Shown here in pieces: positions 13,301 through 23,626 of a stretch of 64,000 nucleotides of DNA. This stretch comes from Xestospongia bergquistia (taxonomy: Eukaryota; Porifera; Demospongiae; Haplosclerida; Petrosiidae). A model generated the notes under the pieces. That model saw only the letters and a list, made by a program, of their open reading frames with translations. It ran no database searches and was not told the DNA's origin. Position numbers and translations under genes: made by a program. The stretch is from positions 312,501 to 376,500 of the forward strand of contig OZ014420.1 in NCBI GenBank assembly GCA_963965975.1, in the 5' to 3' direction. Position 1 is the stretch's first letter. The number at the start of each line of letters is the position of its first letter.

Positions 13301-14446
13301 TACCTGCTATGATAACAGTGACCTCTAATGATTTTGGAACATACATATGTACTGTATCTAATATATGTGGAATGAGGACATCAACATTGAGATTAGAACC
13401 AGTAACATGTAAGACTAAAAGTATACTTCAGGAAAGTTTTTTAAAAATAATGCTATTATTAAAGTGCTGTCATAGTTATTATAGGTATTTTTGTCAGAAA
13501 TATTTTTTTGCTTACAAGTCACAGCATTCACAGCATAGAACTATATAATGATTCACAAAAGATATATATATATATATATATATATTAATTAAGGAAAGCA
13601 TGCTTAATAAATTGTAACTAATATTATTACACATGTGGCAGATGTTCTTCAATTTAAGGTCATTAGTTCAAGAGTATTTTTGTTTGCACACTATAATAAT
13701 CACATGTACCTGTTGTAACAATTTATAAATTATAAGTTAAGTTATAATGTTAGTGATAACAATCTAAGTTCAGTTATAACTAGTAAGTTGCTTTTCATGT
13801 ATCTTATTTATTTTCTTTTTGGTAACACATTTTAATTTCAGGTAAGCCACAATGGGAATCAGGTCCATGGAGTAAAGTAAGAATACTCTCAAACACATCA
13901 TTTATACTTTTTTATCAACAGTGTTCTTATCCTTGTCATCGTGGTACACGTACTCGTGTAGTACAATGTAATAGAATTGTGGATGAAAGCAAGTGCTCTC
14001 CTCCTAACCCTCCTGGACAAGATGAATGCTCTCCTCCTAAACCTCCTGAACAAGAAGAATGCAATCATCTTGTAGTGTGTGCTAAATGGATAGCAGGTCC
14101 TTGGAGTAAAGTATATTAAGATAATTCACTCAGATAGACTTGATAAGTATCCTTCCTTTCTAGTGTTCTAATATATGTGGTGGAGGTCAACGTGTTCGCA
14201 ATGTGACATGTCAAAAGTTGCATCCTAATGCTTCTTGTGTTGAAGCAAAACCCGACAACTCCGAAAGTTGCAATACCCAGTCTTGTGCGTTTGTTTAATA
14301 GAATATCAATTTGCATTGTTTTTTATCTTATATTAGGTTGTACAGGAGATTTGGATTCCAATTATTGCACATTGACTGCAAATACTGAACTGTGTTTGGA
14401 ATCATATTACAAAAGAATCTGTTGCTATACCTGCAAGTCTTTTTAA
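10349..14446 (+). CDS. Secreted Ig-TSP1-PLAC protein, copy C (seven Ig domains)
   Basis: The ATG at 10349 starts exon 10349-10384. Joined to 10478-10565 it gives the signal peptide MAVAGTLLLLFAAFICGYAQ; the donor GTTATG is weak, so this junction is the least certain. Ig domains: 10620-10842 plus 10893-11068, then 11132-11494, 11692-11973, 12025-12312, 12363-12650, 12776-13048 and 13109-13408. TSP1 exons are 13842-13876, 13922-14110 and 14163-14284, and the PLAC exon is 14337-14446. The seven Ig exons are near-identical to the first seven of copy B, introns included. The last three Ig exons of B are missing, and the TSP1/PLAC tail is clearly different: its first TSP1 has a Cys/Pro-rich insert with a repeated CSPPxPPxQ unit at about 13990-14060. 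C thus looks like a hybrid: a young B-like front on an older tail. Secretion and extracellular role are inferred. Confidence 0.83.
13409..13841. other. Long intron where copy C departs from copy B
   Basis: This intron sits where B has three further Ig exons. It is AT-rich, with an (AT)n run at 13561-13586, and similarity to B fades soon after the Ig7 donor. It probably marks the breakpoint of the duplication or of the exon loss. Confidence 0.55.
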
Positions 14447-14800
14447 TGCATTAATCTCATTGTTTTATTTGTTTTTATGAGACTGTTTTATCAATAATCC
14501 TATCAGTTGTATGTTCCAAATTTTCATCAAAATATTCTTTGACTAACAAATGAATTAGTAACATTGCCAGAATCTAATCTAGCCAGACCCTTCATGGCTT
14601 TCCTAGAACATTGGAGTATGTATTCAGTTGGCTAAGGAACCAAGTTTGGTCAGCAAAGACTATAAGTTGTTTTACTTCACAAACAAATGGACTAAGCACG
14701 CTCTTAGTGACATTTCGATATATAGAGACATTTGGTTATTGGAATGGACATTATGGGAGTTGTCATACTGGTTCGTTATAAAATAGTTATAAAAATTAAT
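14447..14800. other. Spacer between copy C and the next gene
   Basis: It holds the 3' flank of copy C and the upstream region of the next gene. I see no coding exon or recognisable element. Confidence 0.4.
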
Positions 14801-17800
14801 ATGGAGGTTAATATTCTCACGTCTTTACTGCATTTATTATCTACAGAAGAAAAGCTGCTGTCTCTAGATATTGAAGTATTGCAGGCTCTCTGTAAAATAG
14901 TATTGCGTTGTCATGAAGAAAATGTCAGTGAATGGTCAATAGCATCACTACTAAGAGTACCTAGTTATTGTGAATTGAATGCTACTGGAGCTGATTCCAA
15001 TCCTGACAAGCTGATCAAAGTGTGGGCTACTGGATACTGGAATTACTTAGTAGTTGCTAGTGATATCATTGAGTATCATTTTGTTGAAGATGAATGGAAG
15101 AGAGGTGTGAAGATGATAACACAACATATTATGGAATTGTGTACAGCTGATGAGGATAGCGAGAACACTTATAAAGTAGTGGGTGTGGCTTTTACTCTAA
15201 TGGAGAATGTCTTAAACTTGTGTCAACACGTCATTCCTTATAGTTTTAGCTCCACCCATCAACCATATGCCTGGCTTTGTAAAGATGTTCTGACACCATT
15301 TACAAAAAAGTTAGAAGAATGGTTGTCATGGTTACACACAAAGGGTAAGTTTCTATTAAAGCAATTGTCTACAATTTTTATTTTTAGGCAACACCACCGG
15401 CAACAAACCTGTTTTTCAGGTAATAATAACTTGGTGAATGAGCTAAATATATTGGGAACAATTGACTAAAAAAATCACCAAATATTGTATTCATATTAAT
15501 TTAAAAATTGTTGAACCAAGCATCATTTTTTGGAGCAATTTGCCAAATTTTTCAACTTTAATTACATTTTAGTATTGTTTCTTTTTGACAGCAAATCACT
15601 AATCTTGTTGATTGGTTAAAGATAACTATGTCAATATCACTAGAGTTTGGTGACATCAGTGAACCAATTATATCAGTATTACTTAACATGTTACACTTAC
15701 AGATACAAAAAATAATGGAGGTTTGTTTATCATATATTACTTACCAGTGTGTAATCTCTTTCTAGTTGTCTTGTGAAACCATTAACGTTCACTTTTGGTA
15801 CAAAGCAATCTCCTCACTCCATTGTCTCAATGATAAGCTAAATGAATTATCATTAGAAAATAATATAAAGTACATTATGTGAAGACACATTGGATATAAT
15901 GGTATCTATATTTATAGATATTTGGTTCTGAGGCTCAAACAATGGGTGTGGCAGTGCTATAATACGTTGATAGAACAAGTGGAGACCTACCACACACAGT
16001 TATGTCTATCAACTTTACTTCATGATATCACTCTATTTCAGGTAAAACTAGTATATTAAACTGGTAATACGAGTTTTATTGTGATGATTTATTGTCTGGG
16101 ATTTTTTTAGCGTCAACGAATATCATTTCCAGTACAAATGTGGTATTTCTATCTTCATTGTTTAAAACACGATCTCTGGTCAACTGTTCCACCAAGAATT
16201 GCAGTAAGAATCTTGACAGGAGTCCTAGAGAACTCATTACAATCTTTGTCCTCACATTTCATGTCAATATTACCTTTAAAAGGTGACATGCTTCAATACC
16301 AGTTAAGTCAAAATGAGTTTTAATATCACAAATCAATTCTCTCTCTCTCTCTCCAAAGAACCAACATTTTATCTGTGCTAATGACAGTCTCAAGTCTTCT
16401 CATATTTATTACAGACCCTTCACAAGATCAGAAGGAGACAATCCATCAAATATGTTCTGCTTTACTTTACTCACTAGCTCTTTTTACTTCTCCTTTGGAT
16501 GTATTAAAGAAGGCACCGGAAACTAGGAAGGCCGACAAACAGTTATCATGGCAAACTTATCTTCCACTAGAAAAGTTTCATTTAATGTCTGTATGTAGAA
16601 ATGATATATTTGACAACATTTTAGCAGTTATTTGTCTCCCATTTTCAAACAATCATTACATATTAAAGGTACTATACTGATATCTGGAACATCAGATATC
16701 ATGTTATTTAGATTCTTCTAGAAGCAAAAGAGGGCAGATTTATGGCGGAATTGGCACGGACCAAGCCTCATCTTTTTCCAGCCATTGCAAATCTCTTGGT
16801 TCATTGCCAAGAACAAACTTTAGTGTCATTCTTCATAGATTGTAATGTGAGGTAAAACATTTTTTCATAATATTTAAATTGTTTTTGTAGTATACACAGT
16901 AACAATGACATATCAGTCACAGCATTTACATGGCTAAGAAATTTCATTCTACCTTTCATTAAAAAGTAATATATTTAGTTTCAATTATTAGATTATAAGT
17001 CATCATTTTTAAAATAGGTTGTTAATTGACTCAGCAATTGACTATACAGTGGCAGCAAATAAGAAAGATACTCCAAGTATGGTTGCTGTGATTCCTATGT
17101 TTCTAGATGCCTTGCCATCAATCTTTAAGAATATGTCAACTTCGTTATTACTACTATTGCAGTATTTTGCTGGTATTTTACTATCTCTATATTGTGCTTT
17201 ATACAGTCATCTTTTTGTTTCATTAGGAAAAGTTCCATCAACATTGGATAAAGGAGTAAGTATGTTTTTGTCTCAATATTAGTTTAATTTCACTTGTCAA
17301 CTTTATATTTAAGATTATGGATATTCAATTTTTATTCGGGCATCTATTTATTGGAGTGTTATCTCTTGAAAAAAGTTGTATCAATTCATTTGAACAGCCT
17401 CTGGAAGTAGCATATCACTGGAATACATTTGCTCTCATTATAACCTCTATTTTCCCTCCATATCAAAGTACTGATGGAATGATTAACTTGATTTAGAACT
17501 AATATCTCTTGTAGTCTCTACTGCCACTACATTGCCTACTAGTGAAGCTATGCTATTAGACAAACAGAGAATTAGAATGCAGCTGGTCAATTTATATCAA
17601 ATGTTGAAGAGGAGGTATGTGTTTGTGAGAAAGTAATAGAATTAAGTTGTAGTCTGATTTCTAATTCATTGGTTTTGAAATGATACTTTCTTTTATAGTA
17701 TTCCACCTGCTGTCAAAAACTGCATGACATCCTCACAAAAAATAGATGATACTCTTCTTAAAATTACCAGTGACTCTATAGCCACTACTATACATGGTAA

Positions 17801-18269
17801 CCAACCAACTTAATCACATGATGTTGTAATCTCTTTCAATAGGATGGACAAGTTTTAAAGAAATAGAGGATTGGATGAAAGAAAATAAGGTTTAGTGTAC
17901 ATGTATATACTATAAATTCATCTTTCAATGGTGGTCTTTAGGATGAAGTCTTTGAAATGATATTAGGAGAATCAATACCACTATTTTTAACCCAATATGA
18001 CAAATTTGATCCAGTTATTGTTTGTACTCAGTTGGGTTGTGGTAATTTTAGTGAACTATTTGATGTTCAATGGAATTGGCCTGGTATGTTAGCCAGCATT
18101 AATCAGCATGAAGACTGCCATTTTCCTTTTAGACATTCTTCAATGTGAACCACCCAAAGTTGCTTCTAATCTGGTTAAACTAGTTTTACAAAGAAAGGAC
18201 GTGTTATTTGAAGACAGTGATCAAGATTGGAATAATAGAATTATTTTTATTAAAAACTTGAGTGTATAA
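14801..18269 (+). CDS. Unrecognised large helical protein, many exons
   Basis: I do not recognise this gene. The ATG at 14801 opens MEVNILTSLLHLLSTEEKLL; an in-frame ATG at 14744 would add a hydrophobic leader. The first exon runs to about 15344 (YWNYLVVASDIIEYHFVEDE lies within it). Further exons with good GT-AG signals follow at about 15389-15419, 15592-15720, 15766-15870, 15918-16040, 16111-16320, 16413-16671, 16714-16852, 16891-16965, 17018-17175, 17227-17254 and 17314-17470, with more up to the stop TAA at 18267-18269. The product is about 800 residues, Leu-rich and almost wholly alpha-helical in character, with no Cys clusters, signal peptide or catalytic motif, which suggests a HEAT/ARM-like scaffold. 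Large DNA-repair or cell-cycle scaffolds look like this, but I cannot assign one. Its stop is only 60 bases before the next ATG on the same strand. Confidence 0.6.
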
Positions 18270-18329
18270 CTTATTAAAATTCATCGTCTCCGTTGCTATG
18301 GTTACCAAGTGAGCAAACTGTCGGTTACA

Positions 18330-18871
18330 ATGGCTAAAACATCAGGATATGTTAGCAAGGCAAGAGCTATGCAGTTACAGAGAATCCAGGTACGTTTGGC
18401 TACTACTAATAGTATTATTAGCATTTGTAATGATATTAAAGGAAGATGAGAAAATCAGAGAACAAGAACAGCTTGTTAAAAAGTAAGTTTCTAACTTGAT
18501 ATAAAAATATTGGTTAATCTTTTGCAGTGATTTGAAAGCAAATTTGAATGCATCTTGGTCAGAATCTCTTGAAGAGGTAAGACTATATATTGTTACAAAT
18601 ACTTCAACTGAAGTTTTAATTGATGTTGGTTTAAATTTTAGTCAAGTCAAAGACGAAGTTTGAAAAGAAAAAATGATGAAATACAACAGGAAATTAGATT
18701 AGCAAATTCAGCTCTGGCAGCAGTCAGTTCTCCTCTCTCCTATTCTTTACCATACCTCTCCTTTTGTAGGTCCGCAAAGCTCAACTCAAGCAGTTACTTT
18801 GTGAGGAAGAATCAAAGTATGAGAGAGAATTGCATGCAATGGGACTAGCCTTTTATAAAGATAGACTTTAA
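18330..18871 (+). CDS. CFAP141: CFAP141-like (C1orf189) ciliary protein
   Basis: Five small exons begin at ATG 18330 (MAKTSGYVSKARAMQLQRIQ). They encode a short, charged, coiled-coil protein of about 110 residues and end at TAA 18869-18871. The C-terminal exon reads RKAQLKQLLCEEESKYEREL followed by HAMGLAFYKDRL. It matches the C-terminal pattern of vertebrate CFAP141/C1orf189, where a basic helix with QL(L), a Glu-rich stretch, and a terminal (N/H)xMGxAFYxxR(F/L) occur in the same order. CFAP141 is a microtubule inner protein of motile-cilium doublets, so this product should act in the axoneme. Assignment rests on my memory of this short family, so orthology is likely rather than certain. Confidence 0.68.
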
Positions 18872-19078
18872 AAAATGTATGAATAATTTTAAAAAATTGA
18901 GAAACCATCCACACTCTATATTTGCTGTCATATATACTATACCACTTCACATTTCCTTTACTGAATGTGAGGGTAATTACTTGTCTTATCTGTTGAGCAC
19001 TTGATTTCTATTAGATGTGTTATTTAGTGGTGAGTTGTCCTGGTGTCTTTGTCTATATGGCTGTCATATTTGCTATAC

Positions 19079-19421
19079 TTAATGTTTTGTGGACATTTCT
19101 TTAGTCAGATCTTCTATAATATCTTGGATTGTTGATGCTGTAGTTGTCAATTGGTTACAATCCTTACAAACTTGAAGATGGTTCTGAGCATGAAAATACT
19201 GGAGGCATTTACTGAAATCAACTTTTTGATCTGTAATGGAGTAAAACAATGCAGATATATGAATTTACTTCCAAGGTCAGCTTTATACCTCCTTTTTGAT
19301 TGAATGTTTCATTTGGACATTCTGTAAAGACGACATCATTCTTGCCAGCAGCAGAAATATCTTGGAGTACTTGGTCAGGCGTTATATCTGCCACAATTAT
19401 AGCGTCTTCTTCAAGAGCCAT
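19079..19421 (-). CDS. Small two-exon protein of unknown function (94 aa)
   Basis: Read on the minus strand, the ATG is at 19419-19421. Exon 1 (19289-19421) starts MALEEDAIIVADITPDQVLQ. A GTATAAAG donor joins it to exon 2 (19079-19230), which reads DQKVDFSKCLQYFHAQNHLQ and then VCKDCNQLTTTASTIQDIIE, with stop TAA at 19079-19081. The frame stays open across the splice. The protein is acidic and probably helical, with one CKDC pair but no full zinc site, signal peptide or membrane segment. I do not recognise the family. It is divergent from glucosidase II beta with 126 bases between the start codons, and the shared spacer contains an inverted-repeat element. Confidence 0.6.
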
Positions 19422-19450
19422 GTTTGATTAGATGCACCCTTAACTTAGAG

Positions 19451-19528
19451 AGTATACGGAGTTGTTTAGTTTTTCTCCATTGCATTTCAATACAAATTTT
19501 AGAATGTTTCCGTGCACGTCTGTATACT
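19451..19528. promoter_or_regulatory. 78-bp inverted-repeat element in a divergent promoter
   Basis: It begins AGTATACGGA and ends TGTATACT, an imperfect inverted repeat. The interior reads TTTCTCCATTGCATTTCAAT, then ACAAATTTTAGAATGTTTCC. A closely related element lies at 33450-33524 and a partial one at 51184-51247, each between divergently transcribed genes. It could be a small miniature transposon or a core promoter module; its right end lies 20 bases before the glucosidase II beta ATG. Confidence 0.65.
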
Positions 19529-19547
19529 CCTATCCCATGTGGTCATA

Positions 19548-21050
19548 ATGGTGAAGGTTGTAGCCCTGTTGCTGTTTCTTGAGTCTCTGAATGCACAGTC
19601 TTTAGGGACTTTAATTAGAGGAATCCCTTTAGAAAAGGCAAGTTTCTACATACCGACAAAAGACTTCACTTGTCTTGATGGATCAGCTAGTCTACCTTTT
19701 AATTATGTAAATGATGACTATTGTGATTGTAATGATGGATCAGATGAACCAGGTACATCAGCTTGTCCTAATTCTGTCTTCTTCTGTCCGAACAAAGGCC
19801 ATCAATCTAAATATCTGCTGTCATCACGTGTAAACGATAACATTTGCGACTGTTGTGATGGTTCTGACGAGTGGGCATCAACTGATGTTAAATGTAGTAA
19901 TACATGTGAAGAAGAAGGAAGAAAAGCAGCTGAAGAAATGCGTCAGAAACAAGAGGTACATGCTCAAGGCTACAAAAAAATGTTAGAATATTCCGAGAAA
20001 GGAAAACAAAAAAAAGAGGAATATGAAACAGAATTGAGACAACTAGAAAGTGACATTGGAGTTGTAGAATCTGAAATTGAACATCTTCGTCAAGTTAAAG
20101 AGGACGCTGAAGAACCAGAAACCAAAGCTAAGGATGAGCATCGTAAACAATGGGAAGACACTATAGCTGCAAAGAAAGCAGCAAAAAGAGAAGCAGATGC
20201 TCGTGAAGCTTTTGAAAAGTTAGATAATAATTCTGATGGATATTTAACTACACAAGAACTAATGGCACATCCAGAACTTGATGATGATGGTGATAATACT
20301 GTAACGCTTGAAGAGGCCAATCAATACTTAGACAGTTCTGAGTCAGTTGATTTTAATAACTTCCTTGCTCGTGTTTGGGATGTCATCTCTGACAAAATGA
20401 CAAAGAAAGAGGAAAAAAACAAAGAAAATGAGGAAAATAAACATGATGTGGATGATGACCAAAATAATAATGAGGAGGAAGACGAGGAAGAAGACGAAGA
20501 AAGAGATGAAGTAAAGAATGACAACACTGATGAAATGCCTCCTTATGATCAAGCTACACAAGAACTAATAGAAATTGCTCATAAAGCACGTAAAGAATTA
20601 GAAGATACAGAGTCTCGTAAAAGAGATTTGGAGTCACGCCAAAGCCAATTTCAACGCTACTTGGGAATGTCTCTGGGTGACCTAGAACAGTTTAGTCCGT
20701 TATATGAACAGTGTTATGAATATACAGATCGTGAATATACTTATAGATTGTGTATGTTTCAAAAAGTTACTCAACGCAGTAAGAATGGTGGAAGAGATAC
20801 GTCTCTTGGAGACTGGGAAGGTTGGGATGGTCCTTCCGGTGATGTCTACTCTGCAATGAAATATACTAATGGTGAGAAATGTTGGAATGGTCCTAATAGA
20901 TCTACTCGAGTCACTTTAAGGTATGGAACTGAAGAAAAGATTGTGAATGCTGGAGAACCTAATCGCTGTGAGTATGCTATGGAGTTTCTGACTCCGGCAT
21001 TGTGTCATGATGAATTCCCTAATAATTTACATCCTCACGTTGAACTATGA
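19548..21050 (+). CDS. PRKCSH: Glucosidase 2 subunit beta
   Basis: This is the non-catalytic, mannose-binding subunit of ER glucosidase II, which trims glucose from N-glycans and retains the catalytic alpha subunit in the ER. It is a single exon of about 500 residues. I start at ATG 19548, which opens a signal peptide (MVKVVALLLFLESLNAQS). Two LDL-receptor-A-like modules follow (DDYCDCNDGSDEPG and DNICDCCDGSDEW), then a coiled coil, an EF-hand-like segment (DNNSDGYLTTQEL), a long acidic Asp/Glu run around 20440-20520, and a C-terminal MRH domain with YEYTDREYTYRLCMF and GPSGDVYSAMKYTNGEKCWN. The last residues are HVEL, in the position of an HDEL/KDEL retrieval signal. Lack of introns is unusual beside its intron-rich neighbours, though not a reason to doubt the gene. 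Confidence 0.95.
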   Translation: MVKVVALLLFLESLNAQSLGTLIRGIPLEKASFYIPTKDFTCLDGSASLPFNYVNDDYCDCNDGSDEPGTSACPNSVFFCPNKGHQSKYLLSSRVNDNICDCCDGSDEWASTDVKCSNTCEEEGRKAAEEMRQKQEVHAQGYKKMLEYSEKGKQKKEEYETELRQLESDIGVVESEIEHLRQVKEDAEEPETKAKDEHRKQWEDTIAAKKAAKREADAREAFEKLDNNSDGYLTTQELMAHPELDDDGDNTVTLEEANQYLDSSESVDFNNFLARVWDVISDKMTKKEEKNKENEENKHDVDDDQNNNEEEDEEEDEERDEVKNDNTDEMPPYDQATQELIEIAHKARKELEDTESRKRDLESRQSQFQRYLGMSLGDLEQFSPLYEQCYEYTDREYTYRLCMFQKVTQRSKNGGRDTSLGDWEGWDGPSGDVYSAMKYTNGEKCWNGPNRSTRVTLRYGTEEKIVNAGEPNRCEYAMEFLTPALCHDEFPNNLHPHVEL

Positions 21051-21183
21051 AGAAGGAACGTAATTATCTAATAAACGGTTTACCTTAGTAAAATTTAAAT
21101 TCTGCTTTGTCATAGTTTATTGATTAATAGAATAATTACGTGTTTATATATCGTTGCAAAGAGGGTGGAGCTCGGTTTGCAAA

Positions 21184-23540
21184 ATGTTGGAACAAGAGAC
21201 TGAAGTACATCTTTTAATAGAACCCTGTTCTGGGCGTCGTTTTGATTTAATTCTAACTATATCTTCATCGGAATCATGTGATGATGTTCTCGAGTGTGTG
21301 AGAGAGACAGTTCAGGAGCTAGGCAAACACAGTGAAAACAGTCAATGGAATCTTTATGAAGTGTGGCATGGAAGAGGTGTGTGTATTTTATTATAAGATT
21401 TATTATATATTCTTTTTCTTTAGAGAAGAGAGTGCCATCTGATTGCAACTTTATGCAATTACTGGAGTCTTGGGTTCATTTAGACAATGTCTGTTTAATT
21501 GCACGAGAAAGAAAATTGCAAGTCAAACGAGTTGGGAATACTGACAAAACTGGATCAACAAGTTTGCTATACAAGCGACTTCAAGCTAAGAAAAAAGAAA
21601 TGAGAAAATTACGTTTGCAAAGAGTGAAAAGTGGTATCAACATAGCCAATGACCCCATAAGAAAAGGGATTCAACTTTTAGCAACACTCACTGAAAATAT
21701 AGATTCATTGAACTCAGAGAACAAACAGTTAGGTAAGACCTATTAATTAATGCAATCTTGGTAAGACCTATTAATTAATGCAATCTTGGTCCACAGCTTG
21801 TCTGTGAAATGTTATTAAACTAAAAGTAACGTTGCTATAAGGAAGTCAATTTTAATTTGCTCCACAGCTTCTGAGGTATTTGAAATGAACCATGAAGCTA
21901 CTCGGTTGACTGAGCAGTTAACTGCCCTCAGAAAAAATTCTCAAATGCTGAGTGACTCCCTCACACAATTACAACAGGAAGTTTTGACAAAGAAGAAGCA
22001 AGAGGAAAAGGAAAAGCTAGAGAAAGTTTCTGTTCTAACTGAAGCCATTTCTACTGTTCAGAATGAACTAGATGTAAGTGCATCTGATATATATAGTACT
22101 GTGTCATTTTTATCTCATAGAGAAGGCAGAGAATGAGTGAACTACAAGACACCAAAATCAATCTTGTTCAAGAAGAGGTACTAAGTCTACAGGGGACTTT
22201 GAATCAAAAAGAAAAAGAATTGGAGCAAATGAGAGAATGGACAATTGAAAAGAAAAGAAAATGTCAAAGAGAAACTGGGTTAACATCAAATGAAGGTTTA
22301 TTACACAGACACATTCATATGTCATTTCATTGAATATTATAGATGGTATAAGTTGTTGTATTTCAAGTACTTCCAGTATTGGGTCTGAAGTTTCTGACAT
22401 TATCCCTGGAATAAAACGAGACAGAGAAGGGGGAGGTAGGCATTTCCACCACAAAAGTAGAGACACACTTTATTATTACTTTTTCTTAGGTTCTTTTAAC
22501 AAAAGATTCGAAGAACTAAGCAAAAAAACTAAACAACAAGTAAAAGAAGAGGCTAGAGTCTTTCGAGAGGCCTTGAGAATACCAAATATAATCACGATAA
22601 CAAATCAGGAAGAAATTGAAAGTACAGACGGTGGTATTGCTATCAGTTCTCATATGAGTTCATTGATGGATTCTAATTTATCTGAAATAACAGCACTGAA
22701 ATCACAATCTGATCGTGACCAGAAGAAACGATCATCAAAAGATGATAAAAAAGAAAAGAGAGGCATCTTACTGAAGGAAGATCAAAAGAAAAACATTGAC
22801 AAAAACAAAAGAGTTAGCTTTGGAGTAGAAGCTTTGTTACTAAGTGCAGCAGGAGAAGGAGATTTAGAGACTGTAAAACAATGTGTTCGTGAGGTAGTTT
22901 TGACATCTTTATATAATACTCTCCTGTATGCTATTTACCTATCCTTTAGCTTGGCAGTTGTCAAGTTACTAGTAGCAAAGGGGCAACTTGTCTGCACAAT
23001 GCTGTGTGTTCTGGTAACATTAATATAATGGAGTATCTTCTATACCTCGGATGTGATGTCAATGCACAAGACAGCGAAGGATGGTATGAATATACTCCAT
23101 AGTAATATAAAATATATTCTTCTATCTTTGATAGGACTCCTCTGCACTGTGCTGTTGGCTTCTCTCACTTACCTGCAGTGCATTTACTGGTACATAACGG
23201 TGCTTCTCTTTACTTGTTTACATCAGACGAACAGCTACCCATTGACTTAGTCAAAGAATCGTTAGCAGATGAAAATGATATTGACTCACAAAACTGTTAT
23301 CATTATTTAAAAGATTGTTGGATTGGTTTAGGGATCGTTAATGACAAAAAAGTGTTTGCATTATTTAACTACACTGCTACAAGTCAAGAAGAGTTGAGTT
23401 TTGTTCAAGGAGAAGAATTTACAGTGTTGCAAAGAAATGGTGATGAAGGATGGTGGAAAGTGGAGAATGCACATGGCATTACAGGATATGTACCCTCAAC
23501 GTTCCTTGGTTTGTACCCTCGATACCAAATAGTTTTATGA
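21184..23540 (+). CDS. TP53BP2: ASPP-family p53/PP1-binding protein
   Basis: ASPP proteins bind p53-family factors and protein phosphatase 1 through C-terminal ankyrin repeats and an SH3 domain. The ATG at 21184 (MLEQETEVHLLIEPCSGRRF) begins a ubiquitin-like/RA-type N-terminus. Exons 21424-21732, 21868-22073 and 22121-22295 give a long coiled coil. A later exon has KNKRVSFGVEALLLSAAGEG: RVSF is the RVxF PP1-docking motif at the position of RVKF in vertebrate ASPP2, directly before the ankyrin repeats. Ankyrin repeats follow (CLHNAVCSGNINIMEYLLYL; TPLHCAVGFSHLPAVHLLVH), then an SH3 domain (VFALFNYTATSQEELSFVQG) ending GYVPSTFLGLYPR, the family's hallmark C-terminus. The gene is shorter than vertebrate ASPP1/2, mainly in the linker. 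It probably corresponds to the single ancestral ASPP gene. Confidence 0.9.
21733..21788. repeat. 28-bp tandem duplication that doubles a splice donor
   Basis: The unit GTAAGACCTATTAATTAATG plus CAATCTTG occurs twice in direct succession at the start of an ASPP intron. The second copy recreates a GTAAGA donor 28 bases downstream; using it would insert 28 bases and shift the frame. Confidence 0.85.
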
Positions 23541-23626
23541 TTGATGTAATAGTAATTATAATAATATCATTATTGATTAAAAAAAATTAGTCATTTTTAA
23601 GTTGAGATGGTATTATTACACTTGTA

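Noticed and set aside
20090..20561. Long minus-strand open frames (Ser-rich and Phe/Ile-rich) opposite 20090-20561
   Set aside because: They are the antisense of the acidic Glu/Asp-rich coding run of glucosidase II beta; no splice signals or recognisable protein.
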